Part shown: one piece after another, positions 1-7,187 of the stretch
Layout of the letters: every line of letters starts with the position of its first letter
Numbering within the stretch: the first letter of the stretch is position 1
Assembly: GCA_903921135.1 (NCBI GenBank)
Contig: CAIXOY010000373.1
Location: 1-24,162 of the forward strand
Direction: 5' to 3'
Origin: an uncultured Gammaproteobacteria bacterium
Lineage (GTDB): Bacteria > Pseudomonadota > Gammaproteobacteria > Pseudomonadales > UBA5518
Length of the DNA: 24,162 bases
Notes under the pieces: generated by a model
Seen by the model: only the letters and a program-made list of their open reading frames with translations
The model's database searches: none
Told to the model about the DNA's origin: nothing
Program-made: the position numbers and the translations under genes

Positions 1-138
1 ACGCTTGCCGATGTGCAAGCCCTTGCCGCCATCGAGAAGACGGGCATCTGCGGCGCCATCACGGGCCGTGCGATTTACGAGGGCACGCTGGATCTGCGCG
101 CAGCTCAGGCCTGGTGCGATCAGGCGCCCGGAGGCTGA
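1..138 (+). CDS. hisA: HisA C-terminal fragment (ProFAR isomerase), truncated by window start
   Basis: The first 45 codons in frame 1 end in TGA at 136-138 and read as the last barrel strand and helix of HisA, 1-(5-phosphoribosyl)-5-[(5-phosphoribosylamino)methylideneamino]imidazole-4-carboxamide isomerase. The segment GICGAITGRAIYEGTLDL is the family's C-terminal phosphate-binding signature, where other members have GV.GVI.GRALYEG. The enzyme catalyses the Amadori rearrangement that supplies the substrate of the HisH-HisF synthase, so its position one base before hisF fits a hisA-hisF operon. The N-terminal part, start and promoter are outside the window. The stop and the hisF start are separated by a single base, which suggests translational coupling. 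Confidence 0.93.
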   Translation, partial: TLADVQALAAIEKTGICGAITGRAIYEGTLDLRAAQAWCDQAPGG

Positions 139-139
139 G

Positions 140-913
140 ATGGGGCTCGCCAAGCGGATCATTCCCTGCCTCGACGTCGACAAGGGCCGCGTCGTTAAGG
201 GCGTGCGCTTCGTGGATATCCGCGATGCAGGCGATCCGGTCGAGATCGCGCGGCGTTACAACGAGCAGGGCGCCGACGAGATCACCTTCCTCGACATCAC
301 CGCCAGCCACGAAGGCCGCGACACCACGCTGCGCACGGTCGAGCGCATGGCGAGCGAGGTGTTCATCCCGCTCACCGTGGGTGGCGGCGTCCGGGAGCTG
401 GCCGACATCCGCAACCTGCTCAACGCCGGCGCCGACAAGGTCTCTATCAACAGCGCCGCCATCCTGAGGCCGGAGTTCGTGCGCGAGGCGGCAGAACGCT
501 TCGGCACGCAGTGCATCGTGCTTGCAATAGATGCCAAGCGTGTGAGTGCGGCGGGCGAGCCGCTGAGCTGGGAAATCTTCACGCATGGCGGCCGCCGTGG
601 CACGGGCATAGATGCCCTCGACTGGGCGGAGAGGATGGTGGGCTACGGTGCTGGCGAGATACTCCTCACCAGCATGGATCGAGACGGCACCAGAGACGGC
701 TTCGACATAGCTCTCACGCGGGCTGTGAGCGAGCGGGTGACGGTTCCTGTGATCGCCTCAGGCGGCGTTGGAACCTTGCAGCATCTGGTAGACGGTGTGC
801 TGGACGGTCACGCTGACGCGGTTCTGGCTGCCAGCATCTTCCATTTCGGGGAGTACACCATCGCCGAGGCCAAGGCCTGCATGGCGGCGGCGGGGATCGA
901 AGTCAGGTTGTAG
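140..913 (+). CDS. hisF: Imidazole glycerol phosphate synthase, cyclase subunit HisF
   Basis: The 257-residue protein has the usual HisF length. With HisH it makes imidazole glycerol phosphate and AICAR, using ammonia from glutamine, in the cytoplasm. The start MGLAKRIIPCLDVDKGRVVKG carries the first catalytic aspartate (Asp12 here, Asp11 in T. maritima numbering). The second lies in AIDAKRV near residue 131. Phosphate-binding loops are visible as GGGVR, ITSMDRDGT-like LLTSMDRDGT, and ASGGVGT. The ATG at 140 is chosen because the protein then starts exactly where family members do and follows the hisA stop by one base. A longer reading upstream only adds residues from the hisA frame region. 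The gene meets the next gene tail to tail at 913/929. Confidence 0.97.
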   Translation: MGLAKRIIPCLDVDKGRVVKGVRFVDIRDAGDPVEIARRYNEQGADEITFLDITASHEGRDTTLRTVERMASEVFIPLTVGGGVRELADIRNLLNAGADKVSINSAAILRPEFVREAAERFGTQCIVLAIDAKRVSAAGEPLSWEIFTHGGRRGTGIDALDWAERMVGYGAGEILLTSMDRDGTRDGFDIALTRAVSERVTVPVIASGGVGTLQHLVDGVLDGHADAVLAASIFHFGEYTIAEAKACMAAAGIEVRL

Positions 914-919
914 GCGGAG

Positions 920-939
920 GCCCGGATATCAGTCCGGGC
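920..939. terminator. Stem-loop between convergent hisF and DUF6316-like gene
   Basis: GCCCGGA (920-926) and TCCGGGC (933-939) form a perfect 7-bp stem with a 6-base loop, seven bases after the hisF stop. The stop codon of the opposing gene (929-931) lies in the loop. Neither strand has a clear T-run after the stem, so this is at best a weak bidirectional terminator or an mRNA 3'-end protector. Confidence 0.4.
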
Positions 940-1153
940 TGAGGTTCGAGTAAAAGCTGGAAAGGACGCGCGGTTCTGCCAGCTGGATGAAATCGATGAA
1001 GTCGGTCAAGCCGTTCTGAGCGTCGTACTTGGACTCGAAGGGGCCGATCGAGGCGCCTTCCCGGGTCGCGAAATACCAAGCGCTGTTAACAGCAAAAAAA
1101 CGGTCTGTCCGCATGGGGACCGCACCGAGTTCGCCGTTACGCCTGTCAGACAT
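929..1153 (-). CDS. Small DUF6316-like protein, function unknown
   Basis: A 74-residue soluble protein rich in aromatic residues. The central block RTDRFF..NSAWYFATREG.SIGPF.SK..A..GL.DFIDF resembles the DUF6316 family of short gammaproteobacterial proteins of unknown role; I recognise the pattern but cannot confirm by search. No signal peptide, membrane segment or Cys cluster is visible. The ATG at 1153 is preceded by GAG seven bases upstream. An in-frame ATG at 1159 is an equal alternative. The open frame runs on to 1276, but that extension is not family-like and covers two promoter candidates. It is a single-gene unit, tail to tail with hisF, with ctpA upstream on the same strand. Confidence 0.65.
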   Translation of the reverse strand: MSDRRNGELGAVPMRTDRFFAVNSAWYFATREGASIGPFESKYDAQNGLTDFIDFIQLAEPRVLSSFYSNLSPD

Positions 1154-1218
1154 CGTCATCTCTACCCGGGCGGTTTGCATGTGCGTTTGCCGCGCTGATT
1201 TGTCGTGGTGCAAGAAAG

Positions 1219-1247
1219 TGTATACCAGCACCGAATACGTGCTCCAA
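1219..1247 (-). promoter_or_regulatory. Sigma-70-like promoter (proximal) of the DUF6316-like gene
   Basis: On the minus strand TTGGAG (1242-1247) and TATACA (1219-1224) are 17 bases apart. The -10 is extended, with TG one base before it. Predicted transcription starts near 1212, giving a leader of about 58 bases to the ATG at 1153. The -35 matches consensus at only three positions. Confidence 0.45.
1227..1243. promoter_or_regulatory. NtrC-like palindrome within the DUF6316 promoter
   Basis: AGCAC-N7-GTGCT is a perfect inverted repeat. In NtrC terms it reads GCACC-GAATA-CGTGC, one base away from the GCACC-N5-GGTGC operator core. It overlaps the 17-base promoter spacer almost exactly, as the better palindrome does at the ntrB promoter. 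A match of this quality could occur about once by chance in a window this size. Confidence 0.35.
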
Positions 1248-1248
1248 G

Positions 1249-1276
1249 AATCTAACGGGCTGCCGCAGTTTGTCAA
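1249..1276 (-). promoter_or_regulatory. Sigma-70-like promoter (distal) of the DUF6316-like gene
   Basis: On the minus strand a consensus TTGACA (1271-1276) is followed after 16 bases by TAGATT (1249-1254). It lies just downstream of the ctpA stop and about 90 bases before the DUF6316-like start. It would give a longer transcript than the proximal promoter. Confidence 0.45.
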
Positions 1277-1297
1277 TTATTACCTTCGACCGTCTGC

Positions 1298-2749
1298 TCA
1301 TGCATCGGACGAGAGGGGGGAACTACCCGTGCGCTGGGTGGCCCCCAGCACCATCGCCCGCAGCAGGTTGAGGGCTTCGTACAACTGGTAGTCCTGTTCG
1401 CGCAGGGTGTTCGCCTTCGCGCCCGCGCGCTGCTTGCTGCCGTTCTCGGTCTTGCCGTTGGTGTTGCTGAGGTGCCCGTCCAGGTCTGCCTCTGTCACGA
1501 CAGGACCCGGCTTCAAGGGGGTAAGTGTCGCCCGCTCGACGACGATGTCCGGCTTGATGCCCTGGGCCTGGATGGAGCGGCCGGATGGCGTGAAGTAGCG
1601 CGCCGTCGTGAGCTTGATCGCCCGATCCTCTGCCAGCGGCAGCACGGTTTGCACCGAACCCTTGCCGAAACTGTCCGTGCCCACCACTACCGCACGCTTG
1701 TGATCCTGCAGGGCGCCGGCAACGATTTCGCTCGCCGAGGCCGTGCCGCCGTTGATCAGGACCACCACAGGCACGCCGTCGAAGAGATCCCCCGGTTTCG
1801 CGCTGAAGCGTGCACTGGCGTTCTCGATGCGGCCCTCGGTGTAGACCACCAGCCCTTCTTCGAGGAACGCATCTGCCACTTCGACCGAGGCCTGCAGTAC
1901 GCCGCCGGGGTTGTTGCGCAGATCCAGTACCAGCCCGGTCAACGGGGCCTTGTTCTCCGCAGTGAGCGCATCGAGTGCTTTCACGAAGTCCTTGCCTGTC
2001 TCGCTCTGGAACTGCGCGATGCGCATGTAGCCAAGACCCGGGTCAAGGATGCGCTGCCTGACACTGCGCACCCGGATCACGTCCCGCACCAGAGTGACAT
2101 CGAAGGGGCCCTGGGTGCCCTCCCGTACGACGGTCAGGATGATTTTCGAGCCCTTGGGGCCGCGCATCATCTCGACGGCCTGGTTGAGACCCAGCCCTTT
2201 CACCGATTTGCCGTCGATCTTGATGATGATGTCGCCGCTCTCCATGCCGGCGGCCTTGGCGGGAGTATCGTCGATGGGCGTGATGACCCGGACGAAGCCG
2301 TCCTGCTCGGCGCCCACCTCCAGGCCCACGCCGCCGAACTCGCCCGTGGTGCTCTCGCGCAGTTCAGTGAAGGACTCCTTGTCGAGGTAGGCCGAGTGCG
2401 GGTCTAGCCCGTTCAGCATGCCCTTGATGGCGTTCTCCAGAAGGGTGCGGTCGTCCACCTTCTCGACATAGGCTGATCTGATCTGGTTGAACACCTCGGC
2501 GAAGATCCGCAGGTCCTGCAGGGGAAGCACGCCCTCGGGCGGTTCCGCTGCCGCGGTGCTGTTTTCCGGGCTTGTTGCCGGGGCGGGTTCTTCCGCGCGC
2601 GCGGCGGTTGCGAGCCCGATTGCCACGACGAGTGCGAGGCCTGCAAAGCCGTTCGAAAGGATTCGGTTTCCGGATGTGTGCGCAAGCATGTATGGATGTG
2701 TCGCGCGCGTGCCGCGCCGTCCGTAGGGAGTCGTGACGGCAGTTTGCAT
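1298..2749 (-). CDS. ctpA: Carboxy-terminal processing protease CtpA (S41 family), periplasmic
   Basis: A 483-residue S41A peptidase with a PDZ domain. It probably trims C-termini of envelope proteins and murein hydrolases in the periplasm. From the chosen start, a signal sequence ends near ATAARA/EEP (about residue 52), the PDZ domain spans about 135-210 (GGVGLEV..., GDIIIKIDGK), and the protease core carries TASASEI with the catalytic Ser at 338 and SFGKGSVQT with the Lys at 363. The spacing of 25 residues between these two equals that in E. coli Prc. The ATG at 2749 follows AGAGG by five bases. An ATG at 2689 would give a shorter, more standard signal peptide but lacks a Shine-Dalgarno. 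In pseudomonads gpmI and envC normally precede ctpA; both are missing here. Confidence 0.93.
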   Translation of the reverse strand: MQTAVTTPYGRRGTRATHPYMLAHTSGNRILSNGFAGLALVVAIGLATAARAEEPAPATSPENSTAAAEPPEGVLPLQDLRIFAEVFNQIRSAYVEKVDDRTLLENAIKGMLNGLDPHSAYLDKESFTELRESTTGEFGGVGLEVGAEQDGFVRVITPIDDTPAKAAGMESGDIIIKIDGKSVKGLGLNQAVEMMRGPKGSKIILTVVREGTQGPFDVTLVRDVIRVRSVRQRILDPGLGYMRIAQFQSETGKDFVKALDALTAENKAPLTGLVLDLRNNPGGVLQASVEVADAFLEEGLVVYTEGRIENASARFSAKPGDLFDGVPVVVLINGGTASASEIVAGALQDHKRAVVVGTDSFGKGSVQTVLPLAEDRAIKLTTARYFTPSGRSIQAQGIKPDIVVERATLTPLKPGPVVTEADLDGHLSNTNGKTENGSKQRAGAKANTLREQDYQLYEALNLLRAMVLGATQRTGSSPLSSDA

Positions 2750-2778
2750 GAAGCCTCTGGCAGGCACCAGCGGGCCGA

Positions 2779-2807
2779 TTGGTCAGCCCGGAAGCCGCGT
2801 GTATACT
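2779..2807 (+). promoter_or_regulatory. Sigma-70-like promoter of the rhodanese-grxC-secB operon
   Basis: TTGGTC (2779-2784) and TATACT (2802-2807) are separated by 17 bases. The -10 matches consensus at five of six positions, the -35 at three. Transcription would start near 2814, about 55 bases before the rhodanese ATG. The element lies in the gap shared with the divergent ctpA gene. Confidence 0.6.
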
Positions 2808-2867
2808 CGCGGCCTTTCGCGCGGAGCGCCACCCAGGTGCCTCCTGGCAGCCGTCCCGGGTAAGCGC

Positions 2868-3284
2868 ATGGAACTCTTCCTACAGTTCGTCGTGGCCAAG
2901 TGGTATTTCTTCACCGCTGCGGCTGTATTGATTGCCATGCTGCTGGCGCACGAGAAGCGCCGCGGCGCGCCATCCGTGTCACCGGTGCAGCTCTCTGCCA
3001 TGGTCAACCGGGATGACGCGGTGGTCCTCGACCTCCGGGATGCAAACGAGTACCGCGCAGGCCATATCATCGACAGCGTCCATATGCCTTTCGCCAAGCT
3101 CTCGGAGCGCATCTCCGAACTCGAGCGCTACCGCGAGCGGCCGGTGATCGTGGTGTGCAAGATGGGGCATCACTCGGGCGCCGTGGCCAAGACGCTCCGC
3201 GAGAAAGGCTTTCAGCGAGTCTTCAAGCTCGGCGGCGGCATGCTCGAGTGGCAGTCCGCGCAGCTGCCCACGGTGAGGGGCTGA
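2868..3284 (+). CDS. Membrane-anchored single-domain rhodanese
   Basis: A 138-residue protein with one N-terminal membrane segment (about residues 7-27, FVVAKWYFFTAAAVLIAML) followed by a rhodanese homology domain (about 38-135). The domain shows VVLDLRDANEYRAGHI, the active-site loop VVCKMGHHSG with Cys97, and the closing GGGMLEWQ. Such domains carry a sulfur atom on the Cys as a persulfide; the physiological acceptor is not known. The ATG at 2868 puts the anchor directly at the N-terminus, as in homologues next to grxC and secB. The long upstream open frame crosses the promoter and is not coding. The stop is one base before the grxC start. Confidence 0.92.
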   Translation: MELFLQFVVAKWYFFTAAAVLIAMLLAHEKRRGAPSVSPVQLSAMVNRDDAVVLDLRDANEYRAGHIIDSVHMPFAKLSERISELERYRERPVIVVCKMGHHSGAVAKTLREKGFQRVFKLGGGMLEWQSAQLPTVRG

Positions 3285-3285
3285 A

Positions 3286-3573
3286 GTGTCCCCCGCGGTG
3301 CGGATGTACACCACGCGCTGGTGCCCGTACTGCATCGCTGCGCGCAGGCTTTTCGACTCGCTCGGTGTTTCCTATGAAGACACCGACGTGGGCGCCGACC
3401 CGGCCCTGCGCGCAGAGATCGAGCGCCGCTCGGGCAGGCATACGGTGCCGCAGATCTGGATAGCTGACCGCCACGTGGGCGGTTTCGACGATGTGAACGC
3501 CCTGCACGCCAGGGGACAACTGATGCCGCTGCTCGGGAACCCGGAACAGGGCTCCCGCGCCGGCGCTTCGTGA
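3286..3573 (+). CDS. grxC: Glutaredoxin 3 (GrxC)
   Basis: A 95-residue dithiol glutaredoxin that reduces protein disulfides and glutathione mixed disulfides with GSH. The active site CPYC is at residues 13-16. The glutathione-site elements TVPQIW (with the cis-Pro) and GGFDD follow at the expected distances. The start is GTG at 3286, preceded by GAGGGG five to six bases upstream and one base after the rhodanese stop. An ATG at 3304 begins closer to the fold (MYTTRWCPYC) but has a poorer ribosome site. The C-terminal tail of about ten residues is not conserved. Co-transcription with rhodanese and secB is expected. Confidence 0.94.
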   Translation: MSPAVRMYTTRWCPYCIAARRLFDSLGVSYEDTDVGADPALRAEIERRSGRHTVPQIWIADRHVGGFDDVNALHARGQLMPLLGNPEQGSRAGAS

Positions 3574-3601
3574 CGACAGGACCACAGCAGAGGACCGCAA
3601 C

Positions 3602-4081
3602 ATGGCCGACGAGACCAACCAGCAGCAGGAGCAGCAGCAATTCGCGCTGCAGCGCATCTACGTCAAGGACATCTCCTTCGAGACCCCGCAGGGCATCGAC
3701 GTTTTCCGCCAGCAGTGGAAGCCGAAGGTAAACCTCGAGATGAACACCCGGCAGAACCGCATCGACGAGCAGAACTTCGAAGTCGTGCTCACGCTCTCGA
3801 TCACGGCCACGCAGGAAGACAAGACGGCGTTCATCGTCGAAGTCCAGCAGGGCGGCATCTTCTTCGTCGCGGGCATTCCCGAGGCCCAACTGCGTCAGGT
3901 GCTGGCCACCGTGTGCCCGAGCATCCTGTTTCCCTACGCGCGCGAAGCCATCGATGCGCTGGTCGTGCGCGGCTCCTTCCCTCCCCTCATGCTCGCGCCG
4001 GTCAACTTTGACGCGCTCTACGTGCAGGCCATGCGTCAGCAGCAGGAACAGCAGGCCGCGCAAACCCCCGCAGCCCACTGA
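3602..4081 (+). CDS. secB: Protein-export chaperone SecB
   Basis: A 159-residue acidic, Gln-rich protein of typical SecB length. SecB tetramers hold presecretory proteins unfolded and deliver them to SecA at the inner membrane. Visible signatures are the strand LQRIYVKDISFETPQ, the WKPKVNLEMNT segment, QGGIFFVAGI, and the SecA-contact region CPSILFPYAREAIDALVVRGSFPPLMLAPVNF-type C-terminal half (about 100-140). The ATG at 3602 has AGAGGA about seven bases upstream. It closes the rhodanese-grxC-secB operon and faces trmL with only three bases between the two stop codons, with no terminator visible. Confidence 0.97.
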   Translation: MADETNQQQEQQQFALQRIYVKDISFETPQGIDVFRQQWKPKVNLEMNTRQNRIDEQNFEVVLTLSITATQEDKTAFIVEVQQGGIFFVAGIPEAQLRQVLATVCPSILFPYAREAIDALVVRGSFPPLMLAPVNFDALYVQAMRQQQEQQAAQTPAAH

Positions 4082-4084
4082 GGA

Positions 4085-4564
4085 TCACGGGGGCGGTGCC
4101 AAGGCATCGCCCTCGAAGCCTTGCTGCCGCCAGGCTTCATAGACCATCACTGCCACGCTGTTCGAGAGGTTCAGGCTCCTGCCGCCCGGGCGCATGGGCA
4201 GGCGGAGCTTTTGTCCGTCGGGCAGTGCGTCGAGCACATCCTGCGGAAGCCCGCGGGTTTCGGGGCCGAAAAGAAAGGCATCACCCTCCTCAAAGCCCGC
4301 CGTATCGTAGCGCCGTGTCGCGCGCGTGCTGAGGGCGAAGAGGCGCTTGGAGCCGCATCCGGTCACGCACGCCTCCAGCGTCGGCCAGATCTGCACGCGG
4401 GCCCACTCGTGGTAGTCGAGCCCGGCCCGGCGCAGTTTAGCGTCGTCCATGCTGAAACCCAGGGGCTCGATCAGGTGCAGGCTGGCGCCGGTGTTCGCGC
4501 ACAGCCGGATCACGTTGCCGGTGTTGGGCGGGATTTCCGGCTGGAACAGCATCACATGGAACAT
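4085..4564 (-). CDS. trmL: tRNA (cytidine/uridine-34-2'-O)-methyltransferase TrmL
   Basis: A 159-residue SPOUT methyltransferase that methylates the wobble ribose of tRNA-Leu isoacceptors using SAM. The knotted fold is shown by the N-terminal LFQPEIPPNTGNVIRLCANTG, the middle LFGPETRGLP, and the C-terminal PMRPGGRSLNLSNSVAVMVYEAWRQ, close to E. coli TrmL in order and spacing. The start at 4564 places the conserved N-terminus correctly. It begins three bases after the ntrC stop, so it probably rides on the ntrBC transcript. Its stop almost touches that of secB. Confidence 0.95.
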   Translation of the reverse strand: MFHVMLFQPEIPPNTGNVIRLCANTGASLHLIEPLGFSMDDAKLRRAGLDYHEWARVQIWPTLEACVTGCGSKRLFALSTRATRRYDTAGFEEGDAFLFGPETRGLPQDVLDALPDGQKLRLPMRPGGRSLNLSNSVAVMVYEAWRQQGFEGDALAPPP

Positions 4565-4567
4565 GGG

Positions 4568-6001
4568 TCAGGCCGCGTTGGAATCCGTGTCCTCGGCAAG
4601 GTCTTCCAGTTCCAGTTCCTTGATCTTGCGTGTCAGCGTGTTGCGTCCCCATCCCAGCAACTCCGCTGCCTCGCCACGGCGTCCCCGTGTGTGCGCCAGC
4701 GCCACCTCGATCATCGCGGTCTCGAAGCGCGGCATGGCTGTGTCCAGCAGTCGCGGTGTCCCGCGCCGCACCTCTGCGTCAGCCCACGCGCGCAGTTCTG
4801 CCACCCAGTCCCCCGAGGTCGTGGTCACCGGGCCACTCGCCAGCAATTCGGGCGGAAGGTCCGCCACATGGACTTCACGGCCCGCCGCCATCACGGTGAG
4901 CCAGCGGCAGACGTTCTCGAGTTGCCGTACGTTGCCCGGCCACTGCAAGGTGCTGATGTAGGTCTCGGTCTCGGGGAGCAGCACTTTGGTTTCACCACCG
5001 AGTTCCTCGGCGGCACGGGCAAGGAAATGCCGCGCCAAACGCGGAATGTCCTCGCGCCGTTCACGAAGCCCGGGCAAGTGGATGCGGATGACGTTCAGGC
5101 GATGGTAGAGGTCTTCCCGGAAGCGTCCGTCGCGCACCAGTTGCTCGAGGTTCTGGTGGGTGGCGGCGATGATCCGCACGCTCACGTGCACGCTGGTGTG
5201 CCCGCCCACCCGGTAGAACTCGCTGTCTGCCAGCACGCGCAGCAGTCTGGTCTGGGTGTCTGGCGGCATGTCGCCGATTTCGTCGAGGAACAGCGTGCCT
5301 CCGTCCGCCTGTTCGAAGCGGCCGCGACGTTGTGACTGTGCGCCGGTGAACGCGCCTTTCTCGTGACCGAAGAGTTCTGACTCCATCAGGTCTTTGGGGA
5401 TGGCCGCCATGTTGAGTGCGATGAACGGCCCGTTCGCGCGCGGGCTGTGACGGTGCAGTGCGTGCGCCACCAGTTCCTTGCCCGTGCCCGATTCGCCGTT
5501 GATGAGTACCGTGATCAGCGAGTGCGAGAGCCTCCCGATGGCGCGGAAGACCTCCTGCATCGCAGGTGCTTCACCGATGATCTCGGTCGGTCCTGCGGCT
5601 TCCTCTGCGGCGGACTCCTGCTGGCGGTCGCGCCGGTGCGCCAGTGCCCGTTTGGTCACTGTGACTACTTCGTCGATGTCGAAGGGCTTCGGAAGGTACT
5701 CGAAGGCGCCGCCCTGGTAGGACGCCACGGCGCTGTCCAGATCGGAGTGCGCCGTGGTGATGATCACCGGCAGGTCCGGGTGCGAGCCTCGCAGCCGCGC
5801 AAGCATCTGCAGTCCGTCCGTGCCCGGCATGCGGATGTCGCTGATGATCGCGTCGGGCACATCGCTGCGCAGCTTGCGAAGCATCGTGTCGGCGTCAGGG
5901 AAGCTGCTGGCGGCAATACCGGCGCTGCTCAACGCTTTCTCGAGTACCCAGCGGATGGAGCGGTCGTCGTCGACGATCCAGACCCGCGTGCCTTCAGTCA
6001 T
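4568..6001 (-). CDS. ntrC: Nitrogen regulator NtrC (NR-I), sigma-54 activator
   Basis: A 477-residue response regulator. Residues 5-115 are the receiver, with acidic pocket DDD at 11-13, phospho-acceptor Asp55 and Lys105. Residues about 140-375 are the AAA+ sigma-54 domain, with Walker A GESGTGKE (169-176), the sigma-54 contact loop GAFTGA (216-221) and Walker B TLFLDEIG (236-243). A Fis-type helix-turn-helix lies near 445-465 (GEAAELLGWGRNTLTRKIKEL). Phosphorylated by NtrB under nitrogen limitation, it activates glnA and other sigma-54 promoters. Its start overlaps the ntrB stop by eight bases. Matching operators are present in this window at glnA and ntrB. Confidence 0.97.
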   Translation of the reverse strand: MTEGTRVWIVDDDRSIRWVLEKALSSAGIAASSFPDADTMLRKLRSDVPDAIISDIRMPGTDGLQMLARLRGSHPDLPVIITTAHSDLDSAVASYQGGAFEYLPKPFDIDEVVTVTKRALAHRRDRQQESAAEEAAGPTEIIGEAPAMQEVFRAIGRLSHSLITVLINGESGTGKELVAHALHRHSPRANGPFIALNMAAIPKDLMESELFGHEKGAFTGAQSQRRGRFEQADGGTLFLDEIGDMPPDTQTRLLRVLADSEFYRVGGHTSVHVSVRIIAATHQNLEQLVRDGRFREDLYHRLNVIRIHLPGLRERREDIPRLARHFLARAAEELGGETKVLLPETETYISTLQWPGNVRQLENVCRWLTVMAAGREVHVADLPPELLASGPVTTTSGDWVAELRAWADAEVRRGTPRLLDTAMPRFETAMIEVALAHTRGRRGEAAELLGWGRNTLTRKIKELELEDLAEDTDSNAA

Positions 6002-7067
6002 CGGATTTCTCCAGTGGTATCAGCATCGAGAACACGGTCATGCCCGGGCGCGACTTGCACTCGATCAGGCCGTGGTGCTGGTTGACGATGGACTGCGCGA
6101 TGGTGAGCCCGAGCCCGGTGCCGTCCGCGCGTCCGCTGATCATGGGAACGAAGAGGGTGTCCAGCAGTTCGGGGGGAACGCCGGGTCCGTTGTCCGTGAT
6201 GTCGATCTGGCAGGCCAGCCGGTGGCGCTGGTTGCCGATGGTGAATTGCCGCTGCGTGCGTGTGCGGAAGCGGATTTCGGGGGTCACCCCGGCGGGAAGT
6301 GCGCCGAGCGCTTGCCGTGCATTGCGGGAGATGTTGAGCACTGCCTGGATCAGCTGTTCGCGGTCGCCGATGATCTCGGGAATGCTCGGGTCGTAGTCGC
6401 GGTGTATCAGCAGTCCCCCGTCGCTCTCCGCCTCGACCAGATGCCGCACGCGCTCGAGGACTTCGTGGATGTTCACGGGTTCGCGGGTGATGCGCCGCGG
6501 TGCGCTCAGAAGGCGATCGACGAGGTTCCGCAGCCGGTCGGCTTCCTCGATGATCACGTTGGTGTAGTCGGTCAGCTGCTCCGATGCGAGTTCGCGGGCC
6601 AGCAATTGCGCCGCCCCCCGAAGCCCGCCGAGCGGGTTCTTGATCTCGTGGGCAAGGCTGCGCACCAGCAGTTGCGACAGGTGCTGGGCCGAGAGGATCG
6701 CTTCCTCCCGGCTGATGCGCATCAGACGGTCGAGCGGCTGGATCTCGATGATCAGTGCCTCGCTTTCCAGCGTGACGGGCGTGACGACGTAGTCGACCGT
6801 CATTTCCTTGCCGACGCCCAGGTGCAGCGTCGCCTGGCGTTTGGTGAAGCCCACTCCGGTTTCGAGCACCCGCTGGAGCGAGGCCGCGGTGTCGCTGTCT
6901 TCCTGCAGCACACGCTCGATCTCTTCTCCCACGATTCGGGCACTGCTCAATTCCAGCAGACCCTCCGCGGCCGGGTTCAGGTAGATGACGCGCATGCCCG
7001 CATCGACCAGCAGGATGGCGGTCGTCAGGTTGTCGAGCAGCCGGGTATGGAACATCTCCGGAGGCAT
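5994..7067 (-). CDS. ntrB: Nitrogen sensor histidine kinase NtrB (NR-II)
   Basis: A soluble kinase/phosphatase that controls NtrC in response to PII. From the chosen start (357 residues) it has an N-terminal PAS domain (about 10-115, LLDNLTTAILLVD..., YLNPAAEGLLELS), the H-box SLAHEIKNPLGGLRGAAQLL with His140, N-box NISRNARQAL, G1 DNGPGVPP and G2 GTGLGL. The length fits E. coli NtrB (349 residues, His139). The ATG at 7067 is preceded by GGGAG at ten bases. An in-frame ATG at 7127, with AGGGG nine bases upstream, would add 20 residues and cannot be excluded. No membrane segment is present. The next gene downstream is ntrC. Confidence 0.95.
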   Translation of the reverse strand: MPPEMFHTRLLDNLTTAILLVDAGMRVIYLNPAAEGLLELSSARIVGEEIERVLQEDSDTAASLQRVLETGVGFTKRQATLHLGVGKEMTVDYVVTPVTLESEALIIEIQPLDRLMRISREEAILSAQHLSQLLVRSLAHEIKNPLGGLRGAAQLLARELASEQLTDYTNVIIEEADRLRNLVDRLLSAPRRITREPVNIHEVLERVRHLVEAESDGGLLIHRDYDPSIPEIIGDREQLIQAVLNISRNARQALGALPAGVTPEIRFRTRTQRQFTIGNQRHRLACQIDITDNGPGVPPELLDTLFVPMISGRADGTGLGLTIAQSIVNQHHGLIECKSRPGMTVFSMLIPLEKSDD

Positions 7068-7181
7068 GGCGAACCCGCTCCCGTGGCGGTGCTTGGGGTT
7101 GAGGCAGGTCAGCAATATCCGAGCCATCAACCGTGGCCCCTGAAAACAGTGGATTAGAGCCGTGTTGGTACAGACGCGCGG

Positions 7182-7187
7182 ATTATA
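7182..7187 (-). promoter_or_regulatory. -10 element of the ntrBC promoter
   Basis: A perfect TATAAT on the minus strand lies 55 bases before the ATG at 7127 and 115 before the one at 7067. No good -35 is found 16-18 bases upstream (the 17-base position reads ACGCAG). The space where RNA polymerase would contact the spacer is filled by the NtrC palindrome, as expected for a regulated, weak promoter like E. coli glnLp. Confidence 0.6.

Noticed and set aside
1154..1276. A 41-residue N-terminal extension of the DUF6316-like protein, including a hydrophobic stretch.
   Set aside because: The extension covers two promoter candidates and is unlike the family's short form; the start at 1153 or 1159 is preferred.
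4079..4087. Possible shared terminator between the convergent secB and trmL genes.
   Set aside because: The stop codons are only three bases apart and no stem-loop with a T-run was found nearby.
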